Part shown: piece by piece, positions 62,127 to 64,000 of the stretch
Numbering within the stretch: the stretch's first letter is position 1
How the letters are laid out: the number at the start of each line of letters is the position of its first letter
Origin: Streptomyces sp. AM 4-1-1
Lineage (GTDB): Bacteria; Actinomycetota; Actinomycetes; Streptomycetales; Streptomycetaceae
NCBI RefSeq assembly: GCF_029167625.1
Contig: NZ_CP119145.1
Span: 620,001 to 684,000, forward strand
Direction: 5' to 3'
Length of the DNA: 64,000 nucleotides
Program-made: the position numbers and the translations under genes
Notes under the pieces: model-generated
The model's database searches: none
What the model was told of the DNA's origin: nothing
What the model saw: only the letters and a program-made list of their open reading frames with translations

Positions 62127-62181
62127 AAGTCACCGGGATTGGCCCTGTCGCCCTCTTCCCGGCCGCTCTACGGTCATGGCC

Positions 62182-63003
62182 ATGAGGATTCGAATCGTGG
62201 ACGCGTTCACCGACCGCCCTTTCGCGGGCAACCCGGCGGGGGTTCTCCTGCTGGATTCCGCGGCCTTCCCCGAAGACGACCGGCTTCAGCGGATCGCCAC
62301 GGAGGTGAATCTCTCGGAGACGGCCTTCGCCCACCCCCTTCCGCCGGGCGGCGAGGCGGACTGGGCACTGCGCTGGTTCACCCCGACCACCGAGGTCGAC
62401 ATGTGCGGACACGCCACTCTCGCCACCGCCCATGTCCTGCACACCACGGGCACGGCGACGGGGACCGTGCGCTTCACCGCGCGCTGCGGAATCCTGACGT
62501 CGGTCGCCCACCCGGACGGCTCGCTCACACTCGACTTCCCCACCGCCCCGCTGACACCGGCCGCCGCCCCCGTCGGCCTGGCCGCCGCGCTGGGCGCCGA
62601 ACCCGTCTCGGTCCACGACACCGGGACACACCTCGGTGATCTGCTCGTCGAGCTGGCCGACGAGGCGACCGTCCGGGGCCTGACACCGGACTTCGCCGCA
62701 CTCGCCGCGTGTTCACGCCGTGGCGTCATCGCCACCGCCGCGGCCAGTGATCCCTCCCCCGGCCACGACTACGTCTCGCGCGGCTTCTTCCCCAGGGTCG
62801 GCATCGACGAGGACCCGGTGACCGGCAGCGCGCACACCGCCCTGGCCCCCTTCTGGTCGGCCAGGCTGGGCCGAGACGAACTGACCGGCCTCCAGGCGTC
62901 GGCCCGCTCGGGCCTGGTCCGCACCGCGCTGCGCGGCGAGCGCACCCTGCTGACCGGCGACGCCGTCACCGTCATCGAGGGCGAACTCCTCACCGGCGTC
63001 TGA
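62182..63003 (+). CDS. PhzF-family protein
   Basis: A 273-residue PhzF/DapF-fold protein. The catalytic-site pattern begins MRIRIVDAFTDRPFAGNPAG, with the active Glu in LSETAFAHP (about residue 45) and GHATLATAHVL (about 76). The C-terminal half mirrors this with DEDPVTGSAHTALAP. Members are isomerases, one acting in phenazine synthesis; no phenazine genes are here. An ATG at 62176 is possible. The start lies 50 bp right of the transposon. Confidence 0.88.
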   Translation: MRIRIVDAFTDRPFAGNPAGVLLLDSAAFPEDDRLQRIATEVNLSETAFAHPLPPGGEADWALRWFTPTTEVDMCGHATLATAHVLHTTGTATGTVRFTARCGILTSVAHPDGSLTLDFPTAPLTPAAAPVGLAAALGAEPVSVHDTGTHLGDLLVELADEATVRGLTPDFAALAACSRRGVIATAAASDPSPGHDYVSRGFFPRVGIDEDPVTGSAHTALAPFWSARLGRDELTGLQASARSGLVRTALRGERTLLTGDAVTVIEGELLTGV

Positions 63004-63126
63004 CAGCCCCGGTAGGTCCCCTCCTCCTCCCGCCGCCACCGAAGCCGAAAGGGGCGCACGGGTCCTCCCCGTACACCCCTTTCCCTGCCCACCGCCCGCA
63101 CCACCAGGTCCGCGCGGGTGCCCGCC

Positions 63127-63906
63127 TCACGGCGTGGGCAGCCAGCCCACCTTCCCGGCCAGCAGCGCGTACCCGACGAAGGCCCCGATGTCGAGCAGCG
63201 CGTGCGCCGCGACCAGCGGCCCGACCCGCCGCCACCGCCGGTACAACAGCACGAAGACGACTCCCATCACCATGTTGCCGACGAACCCGCCGACCCCCTG
63301 GTAGAGGTGGTACGAGCCGCGCAGTACGGAACTGGCGACGAGCGCGGCCATCGGTGTCCACCCCAACTGCCCGAGCCTGCGCAGCAGATAGCCGACGACG
63401 ATCACCTCTTCGAGTACGGAGTTCTGGAGCGCCGAGAGGATCAGCACGGGAAACTTCCACCACACATGGGGCAGTGATTCCGGCACGACCGTCAGATTGA
63501 AACCGACGGCTCTGACCACCAGGTAGAACGCCAGCCCGGCGCTGCCGATCCCCGCCGCGATCAGCGCCCCGCGCCCCAGATCCGGCCATGGGCGGCTCCG
63601 GTCGAAACCGATGGTCCGCAGCCCGGCGCCCTCCCGGACCAGCAGATGCGCCACCAGGGCGACGGGCACCAGGGCCGTCGTGATGCCGAACAGCTGCCAG
63701 GCGAGATCCAGCCAGGGCCGTCCGGGCGCGTACGAGCTGTTGAGCGTCGCGGCCTGGTCCTTGAGACCACCTGGCTTTGTCAGCGACCCGACGAAGCTGA
63801 TCAGTGCGGAGACTCCGCTCGCGCCCAGCGAGAGAGCCAGTACCAGCACCGTCTCGGACCTCAGGGTCCTCCGTGATACCGCCTGCTGGGGAAAAGAATC
63901 GGCCAC
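63127..63906 (-). CDS. CPBP-family intramembrane metalloprotease
   Basis: A 259-residue CAAX-protease/bacteriocin-processing (CPBP) family membrane protein with about seven hydrophobic segments. Motif 1 is the Glu-Glu of NSVLEEVIVVGYLLRRL (about residue 165). The second motif is SSVLRGSYHLYQGVGGFVGN, with a His, and a third lies in AHALLDIG. The GTG at 63906 follows GGAGG by eight bases; GTG 63921 is an alternative. It converges on phzF. Bases 63907-64000 show no further gene. Confidence 0.87.
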   Translation of the reverse strand: MADSFPQQAVSRRTLRSETVLVLALSLGASGVSALISFVGSLTKPGGLKDQAATLNSSYAPGRPWLDLAWQLFGITTALVPVALVAHLLVREGAGLRTIGFDRSRPWPDLGRGALIAAGIGSAGLAFYLVVRAVGFNLTVVPESLPHVWWKFPVLILSALQNSVLEEVIVVGYLLRRLGQLGWTPMAALVASSVLRGSYHLYQGVGGFVGNMVMGVVFVLLYRRWRRVGPLVAAHALLDIGAFVGYALLAGKVGWLPTP

Positions 63907-64000
63907 CTGCCCCGCCTCCACCTGTACGCCTGCCTTCAGTCGCGTTTCCCGTCCCGCCGCCGCCGACTCCGTCGAGGGCCTCGAATGCGGGTACGAAGAT

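Larger units (their letters stand above)
53268..62132 (+). mobile_element. Tn7-like transposon (tnsA-tnsB-tnsC-tniQ) with paired end-box arrays
   Basis: An 8.9-kb element inferred from its gene set and its ends. Left: TGTCCC then boxes at 53274, 53295 and 53326 (steps 21, 31). Right, read inward from 62132: TGACTT then boxes whose outer edges are at 62126, 62105, 62075, 62044 and 62015 (steps 21, 30, 31, 29). Both tips start TG and the first GTCTCA is six bases in. It carries VOC, tnsABC, tniQ, a nested ISL3-like element and two unknown genes, and lies in the gap between divergent padR and phzF. No matching 5-bp target duplication is visible (TCTGT left, CCGGG right), so exact tips or later change remain open. 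Confidence 0.72.

Noticed and set aside
53268..62137. A 5-bp target duplication for the Tn7-like element
   Set aside because: The bases next to the proposed tips (TCTGT and CCGGG) do not match, and small shifts of the tips did not give a match, so none is claimed.

Overview
The window reads as a chromosomal segment of a Streptomyces. GC content is very high, third codon positions are almost always G or C, GTG and TTG starts are common, and gene content and order are typical of the genus (purB, a sbcD-sbcC pair, a divergent EF-Tu, uppP, an apolipoprotein N-acyltransferase, ung). All identifications come from reading the sequence and from family knowledge; no search was run.

0-5.3 kb: a sugar ABC importer (lipoprotein binding protein, two permeases) coupled to a GH35 beta-galactosidase, preceded by a long inverted repeat that looks like an operator. 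5.6-8.3 kb: purB, a Mug-type uracil/thymine DNA glycosylase and a small protein of unknown function. 8.4-12 kb: an ABC-2 exporter (permease and ATPase) divergent from a histidine kinase/response regulator pair. 12-18.2 kb: ROK and GntR regulators, a GNAT/ACT fusion, a PLP sulfur-amino-acid lyase/synthase and an Lrp regulator. 18.3-25 kb: a DUF885 peptidase-like protein and the SbcCD nuclease, whose SbcC carries a large Pro/Gly/Ala/Thr-rich insertion next to the zinc hook.

25-48.4 kb: mostly housekeeping or single-function genes: IMPACT/YigZ, a CoA-binding protein, an AAC(3)-type acetyltransferase, a YbaK-like protein, DedA, a hotdog thioesterase, an MFS transporter, a spermidine-synthase-like protein, a patatin, a divergent EF-Tu, a TVP38-like protein, uppP, lnt, a Gfo/Idh/MocA oxidoreductase, DinB, ung, two SDR enzymes, and a DUF3037/HipA-like kinase pair. 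Several convergent or operon ends carry perfect 13-16 bp hairpins without a T-tract.

48.4-53.2 kb is visibly decayed or rearranged. A histidine kinase survives only as its C-terminal end, extended by 23 copies of a 12-bp repeat. Its response regulator has lost one base. A 105-bp copy of the HipA-like gene start lies downstream, and a Clp N-terminal-domain gene beside a PadR regulator is frameshifted.

53.27-62.13 kb is the most interesting part: an apparent Tn7-like transposon inserted between divergent padR and phzF genes. It carries tnsA, tnsB, tnsC and tniQ in one translationally coupled operon. Arrays of GTCTCA-type boxes sit at both ends with matching spacing (21 then about 30 bp from the tip). 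The TniQ-like protein carries a run of about five CxxC...CSxxCR zinc-finger modules. A VOC gene and two unknown genes are cargo, and an ISL3-like element with perfect 37-bp inverted repeats is nested inside. The window ends with phzF and a CPBP-family membrane protease homologue.
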